Assembly (NCBI RefSeq): GCF_028473645.1
Contig: NZ_CP097269.1
Span: 3,490,001 to 3,554,000, forward strand
Length of the DNA stretch: 64,000 bases
From: Acidovorax sp. GBBC 1281
GTDB lineage: Bacteria; Pseudomonadota; Gammaproteobacteria; Burkholderiales; Burkholderiaceae_C
Direction of reading: 5' to 3'
Shown: piece by piece, positions 45,424 through 54,091 of the stretch
How the letters are laid out: the number at the start of each line of letters is the position of its first letter
Numbering within the stretch: the stretch's first letter is position 1
Notes under the pieces: generated by a model
Database searches by the model: none
The model's input: only the letters and a program-made list of their open reading frames with translations
Told to the model about the DNA's origin: nothing
Made by a program: the position numbers and the translations under genes

Positions 45424-46705
45424 GGGAACCTCTCAAAACCCATCCGGTCCCTTGTTGATCGAGAATGCGTGCTCCATCCTTTGCCATGATCACTCCCCGT
45501 AGCGCCCTGAAGTTCGACCTGTTCGCTGAGGCCTCGCGCCAACACAAGAGAGATGAGGTGGGCGATCCGCTGCAGGTGATCGCGCGGCACATCGACTTCG
45601 CAGAACTGGCCCGGCTGGTGGATGCCTTGATCGAACGCGGGGGTGGCCGCCGGGGCGGTCGGCCCGCCTACCCCACCGAGGTGATGGTGCGCATCCTGGT
45701 GTTGAAGCGGCTGTACAACCTGTCCGATGAGCAGATGGAGTATCAGTTGCTGGACCGGGGGAGCTACCAGCGGTTTTGCCTGTTGCAGGATGCGATGAAC
45801 GTGCCGGACCGCAACACGATCTGGCGCTTTGGCGAGCGCCTTGGCGTGGGCGGGGCAACGGCCTTGTTCCAGGGGGTGGATGCCCAACTGCAGCGCCACG
45901 GCTACATCGCCCGGGGCGGGCAGGCCATTGATGCCACGCTGGTGCCCGCGCCCCGACAGCACATCGGCCAGCAGGAGCGGCGAACGCTGGCACAAGGCGG
46001 GCAGCCGGACTGGAGCCAAGCGCGACGCAGGCAAAAGGATGTGGAGGCCACGCACACGAAGAAGCACGGCAAAAGCCACTTCGGCTACAAGCTCAGCGTG
46101 AGCGTGGACCTCAAGCACGGCTTCATCCGCCGCCTCGCCACGGGCACGGCCAGCGAGCACGACGGGCACCACTTCGATGAGGTGCTGGACATGCACAACA
46201 CCGGGCGGGCAGTGCATGCGGACAAAGCCTACCCGAGCCGCCAAAGGTGCCAGATGCTGAAAGTGCTGGGATTCGTGGATGCGATGCAGCGCCGTGCGCA
46301 GGCGGGCCGACCACAGAGCGAATGCCAGAAGGGGCGCAACCAGCGCATCGCAAAGAAACGAGCCAAGGTGGAGCACGTGTTCGCCGGTATCCGCCACCTG
46401 GGGGGCAAGTTCGTGCGCACCATCGGACAGGCGCGCGCCACGGTGGGGATGACGATGATGGCCGCCTGCTACAACATGAAGCGACTGGCCTGGTTCCTGC
46501 ATCGGGGCGTGGATGCTTTCTTCAAGCCCGCCACTGGCAAGGCACAAGTGCGCCTGCAAACGGTGAAAGCCTGAGCCACCGGGCCTGCAAGGCCCCTCAT
46601 GCACCCAGGCGCAGACCGTTGCTGGGCCTCATCACGCTCAAACGGCTACTGGCGCCCACTCCTCCCTATTCGGATTCGTCAAACATGGGGTTGTGAGAGG
46701 CTCCC
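45424..46705 (+). mobile_element. IS5-like element B, copy 2
   Basis: This complete 1,282-bp copy has GTAG directly before its left end. Its right end is followed by a 43-bp inverted fragment of another left end (46706-46748) and then a second GTAG, so the 4-bp direct repeat encloses the element plus the fragment. Confidence 0.93.
45465..46574 (+). CDS. IS5 family transposase B, copy 2
   Basis: This is the same 369-residue protein as at 42184, with all DDE residues intact. Asn at the DRNTIWRF position is as in copy 1. It is probably functional. Confidence 0.92.
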   Translation: MRAPSFAMITPRSALKFDLFAEASRQHKRDEVGDPLQVIARHIDFAELARLVDALIERGGGRRGGRPAYPTEVMVRILVLKRLYNLSDEQMEYQLLDRGSYQRFCLLQDAMNVPDRNTIWRFGERLGVGGATALFQGVDAQLQRHGYIARGGQAIDATLVPAPRQHIGQQERRTLAQGGQPDWSQARRRQKDVEATHTKKHGKSHFGYKLSVSVDLKHGFIRRLATGTASEHDGHHFDEVLDMHNTGRAVHADKAYPSRQRCQMLKVLGFVDAMQRRAQAGRPQSECQKGRNQRIAKKRAKVEHVFAGIRHLGGKFVRTIGQARATVGMTMMAACYNMKRLAWFLHRGVDAFFKPATGKAQVRLQTVKA

Positions 46706-46752
46706 ATTCTCGATCAACAAGGGACCGGATGGGTTTTGAGAGGTTCCCGTAG
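46706..46752. repeat. Inverted solo left end of element B plus GTAG repeat
   Basis: Positions 46706-46748 are the exact reverse complement of the first 43 bp of element B. GTAG (46749-46752) repeats the four bases before 45424. The piece is a relic of a second, oppositely oriented copy, or of an aberrant transposition end product. Confidence 0.85.
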
Positions 46753-47318
46753 GGCTTTGTTGCACAAATCGCGATGCTGATGCCCGTAGACTGACTGCGT
46801 GACAGAGACGAAGAACAGGCAGCGGAGCAAGTACCGCACGACGAACTGGAAGGCGTACAACGCGGCGCTGAAAGCGCGAGGCTCGTTGACGATGTGGCTA
46901 GATGAGGGCATGCAGTGGTTTGGCACGCCGACCGGCAGGCGTGGACGCAGCCGAACCTTCTCGGACGCAGCAATCCAGTTCTGCCTGAGCATCAAGTGCC
47001 TGTTCGGCCAGCCCTTGCGACAGGCGCTGGGCATGGTGCAGAGCCTGCTGCGGCTGGCAAAGCTGGACTGGCCGGTACCTGACTTCAGCACTGTTTGCCG
47101 GCGCCAAAAGACCTTGCAGGTCGAACTGAGCTACCAGCGAACCAACTCGCCGCTGCAGTTGCTGGTGGACAGCACCGGCATCAAGTTCCTGGGCGAAGGA
47201 GAGTGAAAACGCAAGAAGCATGGTGCTGAATACCGGCGCGAATGGCGCAAGGTCCATCTGGGCATCGACGCGCAGACGCTGGAAATACGCGCCATCGAGG
47301 TGACCAGCAACGCCATTG
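46753..47318 (+). mobile_element. IS5-like element A, left half, cut by element B copy 3
   Basis: It begins with the element A left end and matches the other copies to about 47320, inside the transposase gene at the codons for SNAIG. There element B copy 3 begins. The right half is not found on the other side, so insertion was followed by deletion or recombination. Confidence 0.92.
46799..47206 (+). pseudogene. IS5 family transposase A fragment with nonsense codon 136
   Basis: This is the 5' part of the element A transposase. It stops at TGA in place of Trp136, exactly as at 37733, and the element itself is interrupted 110 bp later. It is clearly inactive. Confidence 0.92.
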
Positions 47319-48600
47319 GGGAACCTCTCAAAACCCATCCGGTCCCTTGTTGATCGAGAATGCGTGCTCCATCCTTTGCCATGATCACTCCCCGTAGCGC
47401 CCTGAAGTTCGACCTGTTCGCTGAGGCCTCGCGCCAACACAAGAGAGATGAGGTGGGCGATCCGCTGCAGGTGATCGCGCGGCACATCGACTTCGCAGAA
47501 CTGGCCCGGCTGGTGGATGCCTTGATCGAACGCGGGGGTGGCCGCCGGGGCGGTCGGCCCGCCTACCCCACCGAGGTGATGGTGCGCATCCTGGTGTTGA
47601 AGCGGCTGTACAACCTGTCCGATGAGCAGATGGAGTATCAGTTGCTGGACCGGGGGAGCTACCAGCGGTTTTGCCTGTTGCAGGATGCGATGAACGTGCC
47701 GGACCGCAAAACGATCTGGCGCTTTGGCGAGCGCCTTGGCGTGGGCGGGGCAACGGCCTTGTTCCAGGGGGTGGATGCCCAACTGCAGCGCCACGGCTAC
47801 ATCGCCCGGGGCGGGCAGGCCATTGATGCCACGCTGGTGCCCGCGCCCCGACAGCACATCGGCCAGCAGGAGCGGCGAACGCTGGCACAAGGCGGGCAGC
47901 CGGACTGGAGCCAAGCGCGACGCAGGCAAAAGGATGTGGAGGCCACGCACACGAAGAAGCACGGCAAAAGCCACTTCGGCTACAAGCTCAGCGTGAGCGT
48001 GGACCTCAAGCACGGCTTCATCCGCCGCCTCGCCACGGGCACGGCCAGCGAGCACGACGGGCACCACTTCGATGAGGTGCTGGACATGCACAACACCGGG
48101 CGGGCAGTGCATGCGGACAAAGCCTACCCGAGCCGCCAAAGGTGCCAGATGCTGAAAGTGCTGGGATTCGTGGATGCGATGCAGCGCCGTGCGCAGGCGG
48201 GCCGACCACAGAGCGAATGCCAGAAGGGGCGCAACCAGCGCATCGCAAAGAAACGAGCCAAGGTGGAGCACGTGTTCGCCGGTATCCGCCACCTGGGGGG
48301 CAAGTTCGTGCGCACCATCGGACAGGCGCGCGCCACGGTGGGGATGACGATGATGGCCGCCTGCTACAACATGAAGCGACTGGCCTGGTTCCTGCATCGG
48401 GGCGTGGATGCTTTCTTCAAGCCCGCCACTGGCAAGGCACAAGTGCGCCTGCAAACGGTGAAAGCCTGAGCCACCGGGCCTGCAAGGCCCCTCATGCACC
48501 CAGGCGCAGACCGTTGCTGGGCCTCATCACGCTCAAACGGCTACTGGCGCCCACTCCTCCCTATTCGGATTCGTCAAACATGGGGTTGTGAGAGGCTCCC
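47319..48600 (+). mobile_element. IS5-like element B, copy 3
   Basis: This complete 1,282-bp copy is nested in an element A. The left flank is CATT and the right flank AGTA, with no duplication. Beyond it lies the upstream region of a Bug-type gene, not the rest of element A. Confidence 0.93.
47360..48469 (+). CDS. IS5 family transposase B, copy 3
   Basis: This 369-residue DDE transposase is identical to copies 1 and 2 except for Asn to Lys in DRKTIWRF. Catalytic residues are intact. Confidence 0.92.
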   Translation: MRAPSFAMITPRSALKFDLFAEASRQHKRDEVGDPLQVIARHIDFAELARLVDALIERGGGRRGGRPAYPTEVMVRILVLKRLYNLSDEQMEYQLLDRGSYQRFCLLQDAMNVPDRKTIWRFGERLGVGGATALFQGVDAQLQRHGYIARGGQAIDATLVPAPRQHIGQQERRTLAQGGQPDWSQARRRQKDVEATHTKKHGKSHFGYKLSVSVDLKHGFIRRLATGTASEHDGHHFDEVLDMHNTGRAVHADKAYPSRQRCQMLKVLGFVDAMQRRAQAGRPQSECQKGRNQRIAKKRAKVEHVFAGIRHLGGKFVRTIGQARATVGMTMMAACYNMKRLAWFLHRGVDAFFKPATGKAQVRLQTVKA

Positions 48601-48833
48601 AGTATTGACCGATTCGTTTACGAACCGTCCCGAGCAAGTTGATTTCGCTAACGAGACGTTAGATAACAAGGCGCGCTCTACTAGGGACGCTTGCAACCAA
48701 GAACTAGGCAGTGAGGGAGAAGTCACGCACAAAACAACAAGTTGCAACAATTTTTCGGAATCTTTGACACCCTTCAAAAACTCACTCCCTTAAAATTTCA
48801 TTGGGATTTTCTCAATAAAATTAGGGAGGTGAT
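48601..48833 (+). promoter_or_regulatory. Upstream region with two palindromes
   Basis: TTCGT-TT-ACGAA (48613-48624) and CTAACG-AGA-CGTTAG (48648-48662) are perfect inverted repeats that could be operators of the gene at 48834. An excellent ribosome site, AGGGAGGTGAT, lies directly before its start codon. Confidence 0.5.
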
Positions 48834-49306
48834 ATGAAGAGAAATTTTCCGAGGCCCCATGCCATTTCGCGCCGCGTTGCGCTGGCGTTCTGTCTTGCAA
48901 ATACCGGATTACCCTTCGCAGCCGCCGCGAAGGAAGATTTTCCAAACAAGCCGGTTCGTTTGATTTCCCCGTTTCCGGCCGGTGGCTCCACCGATATTCT
49001 GGCGCGCCTGCTTTCCAAACACATGTTTCCCGCCAGCGGGCAGGCCTTGGTCGTCGAGAATGTGCCCGGCGCTGGCGGTAATGTGGGAGCGGCCCTGGTC
49101 GCCCGCTCACCCGCCGATGGCTACACCCTCGAAATCGGTGCCATGTCCACGCATGCGATGAACGGCAGCATCTACAAGAACCTGTCGTTCGATCCCATGA
49201 ACGATTTCGACACGGTGGCCTTGTTGGCCTATGCGATCAATGCGGTGGCCGTCTCGGCCAGCATGCCGGTGCGCACCTTCCCGGAACTGCTGGCCTACAT
49301 CCGCGC
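48834..49306 (+). pseudogene. Bug/TctC-family binding protein, truncated by IS
   Basis: The first 158 or so residues of a tripartite tricarboxylate transporter substrate-binding protein remain, of a usual length near 320. A signal peptide (cleavage near PFAAAAK, about residue 33) is followed by the family motif PNKPVRLISPFPAGGSTDILARLL, VVENVPGAGGNVGAALVARSPADGYTL and PMNDFDTVALL. The element A copy at 49307 cuts it off, and the other side of that element is an unrelated gene. Hundreds of such Bug proteins are typical of Burkholderiales. Confidence 0.88.
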
Positions 49307-50357
49307 GGCGCTGTTGCACAAATCGAATTGCAGACGGCATGACCCCAACCCCAGACGGACCTATGCCACAGCAGTCACCGACACGGTGTGAGGACGGCCG
49401 ATCTGACTGAACCGATTGAGCAAGGCCACGCGGACATGCAGCTCCACAACCTGGCGGTCGAACGTGCGCGCGATCACCCGTTCGCCCAGTCGCTTGAAGC
49501 AGTGCATCTTCGTCTCCACAAGGCTGCGCCGGTGGTAGCCGCTCCACTTCTTCCAAATGCCGCGACCCAGGCGCTGGCACGCCCGAATGGCCTCATTACG
49601 ATGCGCCGAGCCCGGACTCGACTTCTTCCAATGGCTGGCGTTCTTGCGGGGCGGGATCACCGCCATCGCGTGCCGCTCGGCAATGGCGTCCAGGCAGGCG
49701 CGCGTGTCGTAGGCGCCATCGGCACTGACGCTTTCGATGGATTCGTCAGTGGGAATCTGAGCCAGCAACCCGGGCAACATCGGCGCATCCCCAATGGCGT
49801 TGCTGGTCACCTCGATGGCGCGTATTTCCAGCGTCTGCGCGTCGATGCTCAGATGGACCTTGCGCCATTCGCGCCGGTATTCAGCACCATGCTTCTTGCG
49901 TTTCCACTCTCCTTCGCCCAGGAACTTGATGCCGGTGCTGTCCACCAGCAACTGCAGCGGCGAGTTGGTTCGCTGGTAGCTCAGTTCGACCTGCAAGGTC
50001 TTTTGGCGCCGGCAAACAGTGCTGAAGTCAGGTACCGGCCAGTCCAGCTTTGCCAGCCGCAGCAGGCTCTGCACCATGCCCAGCGCCTGTCGCAAGGGCT
50101 GGCCGAACAGGCACTTGATGCTCAGGCAGAACTGGATTGCTGCGTCCGAGAAGGTTCGGCTGCGTCCACGCCTGCCGGTCGGCGTGCCAAACCACTGCAT
50201 GCCCTCATCTAGCCACATCGTCAACGAGCCTCGCGCTTTCAGCGCCGCGTTGTACGCCTTCCAGTTCGTCGTGCGGTACTTGCTCCGCTGCCTGTTCTTC
50301 GTCTCTGTCACGCAGTCAGTCTACGGGCATCAGCATCGCGATTTGTGCAACAAAGCC
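49307..50357 (-). mobile_element. IS5-like element A, complete
   Basis: This is a 1,051-bp copy with both terminal repeats. The flanks (CGC / CAT) do not match. The truncated gene on the left (Bug type) and on the right (DUF3742) are unrelated, so the element sits at a deletion or recombination joint. Confidence 0.93.
49361..50311 (-). CDS. IS5 family transposase A (intact)
   Basis: This 316-residue protein is as at 39671, with one change (Gly to Ser in VHLSIDAQ). Trp136 and the DDE residues are intact, so it is probably active. Confidence 0.92.
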   Translation of the reverse strand: MTETKNRQRSKYRTTNWKAYNAALKARGSLTMWLDEGMQWFGTPTGRRGRSRTFSDAAIQFCLSIKCLFGQPLRQALGMVQSLLRLAKLDWPVPDFSTVCRRQKTLQVELSYQRTNSPLQLLVDSTGIKFLGEGEWKRKKHGAEYRREWRKVHLSIDAQTLEIRAIEVTSNAIGDAPMLPGLLAQIPTDESIESVSADGAYDTRACLDAIAERHAMAVIPPRKNASHWKKSSPGSAHRNEAIRACQRLGRGIWKKWSGYHRRSLVETKMHCFKRLGERVIARTFDRQVVELHVRVALLNRFSQIGRPHTVSVTAVA

Positions 50358-50634
50358 CATCACTAGCGAAACCACCAACACTTGCGGTCCAAGCGAACGC
50401 AACGAGACATCCAAGCAGCAAGGCGAGCCAGAAGGATAGGCAGGCGATGCCGCCAACCGTCAGTAACCTCAGCATCCAAACCACCGCCCTGGTGCCACCA
50501 GCTGGAATGCCATGTTCAACCAACCATATTGCTGCCCCATGCTCTTTTCGGACATAGCTGCGCCAAGCATGAGACGCACCTCTGCCCAGCCGGTAGGTCC
50601 ATCCAAAAGTGTGTGACTGCGTGGTCATGGTCAT
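50358..50634 (-). pseudogene. DUF3742-type integrative-element protein, 3' end cut by IS
   Basis: About 92 residues are left. The order TFGWTYRLGRGASHAWRSYVRKE, IWLVEHGIPAGGTRAVVWMLRLLTVGGIACLSFWLALLLGCLVAFAW matches the DUF3742 family, small membrane proteins coded in conjugative elements of the ICEclc/PAGI type near the relaxase. Two hydrophobic segments may span the inner membrane. The reading frame runs into the IS at 50357. Confidence 0.75.
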
Positions 50635-50655
50635 CCTCCTTCGCCGTCCGAGCCG

Positions 50656-51075
50656 TCAGCTTCCCCACGGATTGATCACCTGGATGCCACAGTCCAGGAA
50701 GTCCTTGACGTTGCGTGTCGCCAAACTGGCTCCCCGCGATTTTGTGATTGCCGCGATCATGGCGTCAAACTGGCTGATAGGCTTTCCTGCCGCCTTGCGT
50801 GATGCGGAGATTTCCGCATAGGCATCAGCGGCATCGTCGTCGAAGCCGAGGATCTGCCCAGCCATGTCCGTGACGAAAATTCCTTTGACGGCCTCCATCA
50901 ATGCCGTCTTTCGTTGCCCATCCGGTAATACATGCACACCATAGAGTAGTTCTGCGCGCGATATGGTGGTCGTGAACAGTGCAGAGCGGCGCTGCCGGTC
51001 GAGCCAGGCCATAGGCACATCTTCCGGAGCAGCCCGCAGAGTCTCCGACAGGACGTTGGTATCGAGAACGATCAT
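50656..51075 (-). CDS. PIN-domain toxin (FitB/VapC-like)
   Basis: This 139-residue PIN-domain ribonuclease-type toxin has the acidic residues D5 in MIVLDTNVLSE, E41-type in ISRAELLYGV, and D in SQFDAMIAAI and LATRNVKDFLDCG. It is similar to FitB. It would cleave RNA when free of its antitoxin. Its start overlaps the antitoxin stop by 4 bp, the standard pair order. It probably stabilises the mobile element. Confidence 0.9.
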   Translation of the reverse strand: MIVLDTNVLSETLRAAPEDVPMAWLDRQRRSALFTTTISRAELLYGVHVLPDGQRKTALMEAVKGIFVTDMAGQILGFDDDAADAYAEISASRKAAGKPISQFDAMIAAITKSRGASLATRNVKDFLDCGIQVINPWGS

Positions 51076-51323
51076 GCGCCGAACTCTGGCGGCACGCGGA
51101 TGGCTTCACGTGCTGGCAATTCTATTTCCACACCTCCGAGACCCTCCACACGTGCCCTGATGGCCTGCACCAGCGAGGGCGCGCGTTCCGGCTCCTTGGA
51201 CAGAGCGGCACGCAGGATGTCCCGGGCTTCTTCCTCCATGGAGCGGCCATGGATGGCAGCCTGGATACGGAGCCGTCCTTTGAGCTGCTCATCAATGTTC
51301 CGAATGGTCATCGTTGTCATCAT
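51072..51323 (-). CDS. Ribbon-helix-helix antitoxin (FitA-like)
   Basis: This 83-residue antitoxin has TMTIRNIDEQLKGRLRIQAAIHGRSMEEEARDIL as an Arc-type ribbon-helix-helix (residues about 4-42). The C-terminal tail (RVEGLGGVEIELPAREAIRVPPEFGA) would bind the PIN toxin. It precedes and overlaps the toxin gene. The pair is normally autoregulated by binding its own promoter, which would lie at 51324-51360. Confidence 0.88.
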   Translation of the reverse strand: MMTTMTIRNIDEQLKGRLRIQAAIHGRSMEEEARDILRAALSKEPERAPSLVQAIRARVEGLGGVEIELPAREAIRVPPEFGA

Positions 51324-51560
51324 TGCATCACCTCGTTAGTCAATGACTGCAATTTAGTCGTTGATTGAAATGAACGCAACCGGCTGACGTGTTCGAGACC
51401 AATTCGTGGGTTGACTGCACGCCGCTTTCTTCAAAGATTTGCACGGGACGACGCGATATACCAAAAGGATGAAGGCAAAAGGCAAGGGAATGGGGCCGAA
51501 GGGGAATGGCCCTACCTGCAAAAGGAAAAAGGCCCATCCGCCACCAACTCCAGGGATCGC

Positions 51561-53444
51561 ATGTTCGCGCTGTTCCAACGAAAACGCCCTCCTTCACCCG
51601 CGCAGGCCCCGCACCAAGACGCTGCGCCAAAAGGAAAAGGGCTGACCCGCCCCGAGCCCCCCGCGTCGCTGCTCGCCACCCCGCGCCGGCAAAAGCTGCT
51701 GGAACACATCTGGCAGCGCACTTCGCTCTCACGCAAGCAGTTCACCACGCTGTACCAGGGGCCCCTGGAGCGCTATGCCGAGCTGGTCCAGCAGTTTCCC
51801 GCGTCGGAAAGCCATCACCACGCTTACCCCGGCGGCATGCTCGATCATGGCCTGGAGATCGTCGCCTACGCCCTTAAGCTACGGCAATCGCACCTGATGC
51901 CAGCGGGTGCGACACCCGAGGACCAGGCAGCACAAGCCGAAGCCTGGACGGCCGCCACCGCCTACGCGGCCCTGCTGCATGACATCGGCAAGATCGCCGT
52001 CGATCTGGACGTCGAGCATGCGGACGGCAGCGCCTGGCATCCCTGGCATGGTCCGTTGCGCAAACCCTACCGCTTCCGGTATCGCAAGGACCGGGAATAC
52101 CGACTGCACACCGCCGCGGCGGGCCTGCTCTATCGCCAGCTGCTGGATCTCGAAATCCTTGACTGGCTCAGCGGATATCCGACCCTCTGGGCCGCGCTGC
52201 TGTATGTGCTGGCAGGCCAGTACGAGCATGCCGGCGTGCTGGGGGAAATCGTGACGCAGGCCGATCGCGCTTCGGTCGCCCAAGAGCTTGGCGGTGATCC
52301 CGGCAAGGCGATGGCCGCACCCAAACACGCCCTGCAGCGCAAGCTCCTGGATGGCCTGCGTTACCTGCTCAAGGAGGAACTCCGGCTGAACCAGCCCCAG
52401 GCTTCGGACGGGTGGCTGACGCAGGAGGCGTTATGGCTCGTCAGCAAAACCGTGTCGGACAAGCTGCGCGCGCATTTGCTGTCTCAGGGCATCGATGGCA
52501 TTCCGGCCAACAACACCGCCGTCTTCAACGTCCTCCAGGACCACGGCATGCTGCAGCCCACCGCGGATGGCAAAGCCATCTGGAAAGCGACGGTGACCAG
52601 CGACGCGGGGTGGTCTCATGCCTTCACGCTCCTGCGGCTTGCGCCGGCGCTGATCTGGGAGGGTCACGAACGACCCGAGCCGTTCGCGGGTTCGGTAGAG
52701 GTGGTGCTGGACGAACCGGCATCGTGCCAGGAAACGCCAACCGCAGAACCGGAAAACTCGCACGCCGTTCCCGTCTCCGGTCCATCGCCATCAATTGCTG
52801 CAGAGTCATCCCTGACGAAAAACTCGCCTGTGCTGCCAACCCCAGGCGACGGCGTGGATGCGCTCCTGGCCTTGATGGAAACCCCGGCAGTCGAACCCGT
52901 TGCAACCGAGGCGGCGAAAGCACTGTCGCAACCGATCCCAAGGAACCCGCCCACGGACAGCAGCCCCGAGCCGTCACGCAGCATAGGAACAGCCGTACAG
53001 GCACCATCGGGCGAGGACTTCATGGGCTGGCTTCGTCGGCACATCGAGCGACGCACGCTCATCATCAATGATGCCAAGGCCCTGGTGCACACGGTCGCTG
53101 GGACCGCATACCTGGTCAGCCCGGGCGTTTTCCAGCGCTATGCGCAGGAGCACCCGCACGTCGCAGTCCTGGCCAAGCAGGACCAGGTGGCCGATTGGCT
53201 GTGGGTGCAAAAACGCTTCGAGAAACTGCAGCTCCATCGCAAGCAGGACAGCGGCCTGAACATCTGGACTTGCGAGGTCACGGGGCCACGCAAGTCCCGG
53301 CGCTTGCATGGCTACCTGCTGACGGACCCGAAGCGGTTGTTCGAGGATGTGCCGCCCGACAACCCCTATCTGTCCAATCCCGTGAGCGAAGCGCCACCGG
53401 ATGGCAGCGCCCGGAAGGAATTGGCGGGAAAGTCCGTCACCTAA
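51561..53444 (+). CDS. MobH-family relaxase (TraI-type)
   Basis: This 627-residue relaxase of the MobH class nicks the origin of transfer of integrative conjugative elements. The N-terminal HD-type domain has HHHAYPGGMLDHGLEIV (metal-binding His pair), ALLHDIGKIAVD and QYEHAGVLGEIVTQADRASV. The C-terminal domain (from about 440, with GEDFMGWLRRHIERRTLIIND and FQRYAQEH) is the TraI_2-type C-terminus. The ATG at 51561 (MFALFQRKRPPSP) was chosen over a longer frame that starts in non-coding-looking sequence. It converges on the next gene with overlapping ends. No coupling protein or mating genes are left in the window. Confidence 0.9.
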   Translation: MFALFQRKRPPSPAQAPHQDAAPKGKGLTRPEPPASLLATPRRQKLLEHIWQRTSLSRKQFTTLYQGPLERYAELVQQFPASESHHHAYPGGMLDHGLEIVAYALKLRQSHLMPAGATPEDQAAQAEAWTAATAYAALLHDIGKIAVDLDVEHADGSAWHPWHGPLRKPYRFRYRKDREYRLHTAAAGLLYRQLLDLEILDWLSGYPTLWAALLYVLAGQYEHAGVLGEIVTQADRASVAQELGGDPGKAMAAPKHALQRKLLDGLRYLLKEELRLNQPQASDGWLTQEALWLVSKTVSDKLRAHLLSQGIDGIPANNTAVFNVLQDHGMLQPTADGKAIWKATVTSDAGWSHAFTLLRLAPALIWEGHERPEPFAGSVEVVLDEPASCQETPTAEPENSHAVPVSGPSPSIAAESSLTKNSPVLPTPGDGVDALLALMETPAVEPVATEAAKALSQPIPRNPPTDSSPEPSRSIGTAVQAPSGEDFMGWLRRHIERRTLIINDAKALVHTVAGTAYLVSPGVFQRYAQEHPHVAVLAKQDQVADWLWVQKRFEKLQLHRKQDSGLNIWTCEVTGPRKSRRLHGYLLTDPKRLFEDVPPDNPYLSNPVSEAPPDGSARKELAGKSVT

Positions 53445-54091
53445 GCCGACCATTGCGCGTTGGGCGCTTTCTCCTTCAAAGTGAAGCACACGGCCATGAC
53501 TGCTTCATGGAAGTTTTGCGGTGTCACGGCCTGAACGGGGGCCAGCCCATCCAACAGGTCGTGCGGCTGTGAAAGCACCCGGTAAATCTCCCAGGGGTCG
53601 GCATCACCGGCATGCTTGAGAACCGCCTGGATGAGCCTGTGTTTGAGCGGGTCGAAATGCCAGTCGGGAACCCGCTGGCCCAGGTTGCCCATGCTCAACG
53701 CGAGGATCTTCTTGTTGCTGATTTCGTAGCTGATCCAGCGGCGGGACTTGCCCGCCATTTTGGCGAACTCCGCAGCGGACAGAACATGCGGCGCATTGAA
53801 GATGTCCACCATCTCGTTGCGCTGGCGCTGGGCGTCGGACAACACGGACTGCTCCCTCGGGCCCGCGATGGCCGACAAGCGGCGCGCCGTGTCCGGCACG
53901 GTTGGCGCAGTCTGAGGTGTGCTGCTCACCAGCCGTACCGGCGTTGGTGCGATCGCCCCGCGCGCATCGTGGTGCGAGCGTTCATGCACAACTTCCGGGA
54001 CGCCCTCCAGATGCAGGGTCAGGCGCATGCTGCCCGCTTCGACCTGATGCTGCTCGAACAGATCGAGCCGGTCCGCCCAGTCCTGCATCAT
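53441..54091 (-). CDS. Integrase-coupled hypothetical protein, possibly DUF2384-like
   Basis: This 216-residue protein is not firmly recognised. Residues about 90-200 show LSAAEFAKMAGKSRRWISYEIS, a helix-turn-helix-like stretch, then VPDWHFDPLKHRLIQAVLKHAGDADPWEIYRVLSQPHDLLDGLAPVQAV. The last part resembles the C-terminal domain of Xre/MbcA/ParS (DUF2384) antitoxins (D-PW...L..P...L.G..P.e..). The start ATG overlaps the integrase stop (ATGA), so it is co-translated with the integrase. No RES-type toxin gene is adjacent. A role in controlling excision or transfer is possible. Confidence 0.55.
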   Translation of the reverse strand: MMQDWADRLDLFEQHQVEAGSMRLTLHLEGVPEVVHERSHHDARGAIAPTPVRLVSSTPQTAPTVPDTARRLSAIAGPREQSVLSDAQRQRNEMVDIFNAPHVLSAAEFAKMAGKSRRWISYEISNKKILALSMGNLGQRVPDWHFDPLKHRLIQAVLKHAGDADPWEIYRVLSQPHDLLDGLAPVQAVTPQNFHEAVMAVCFTLKEKAPNAQWSA

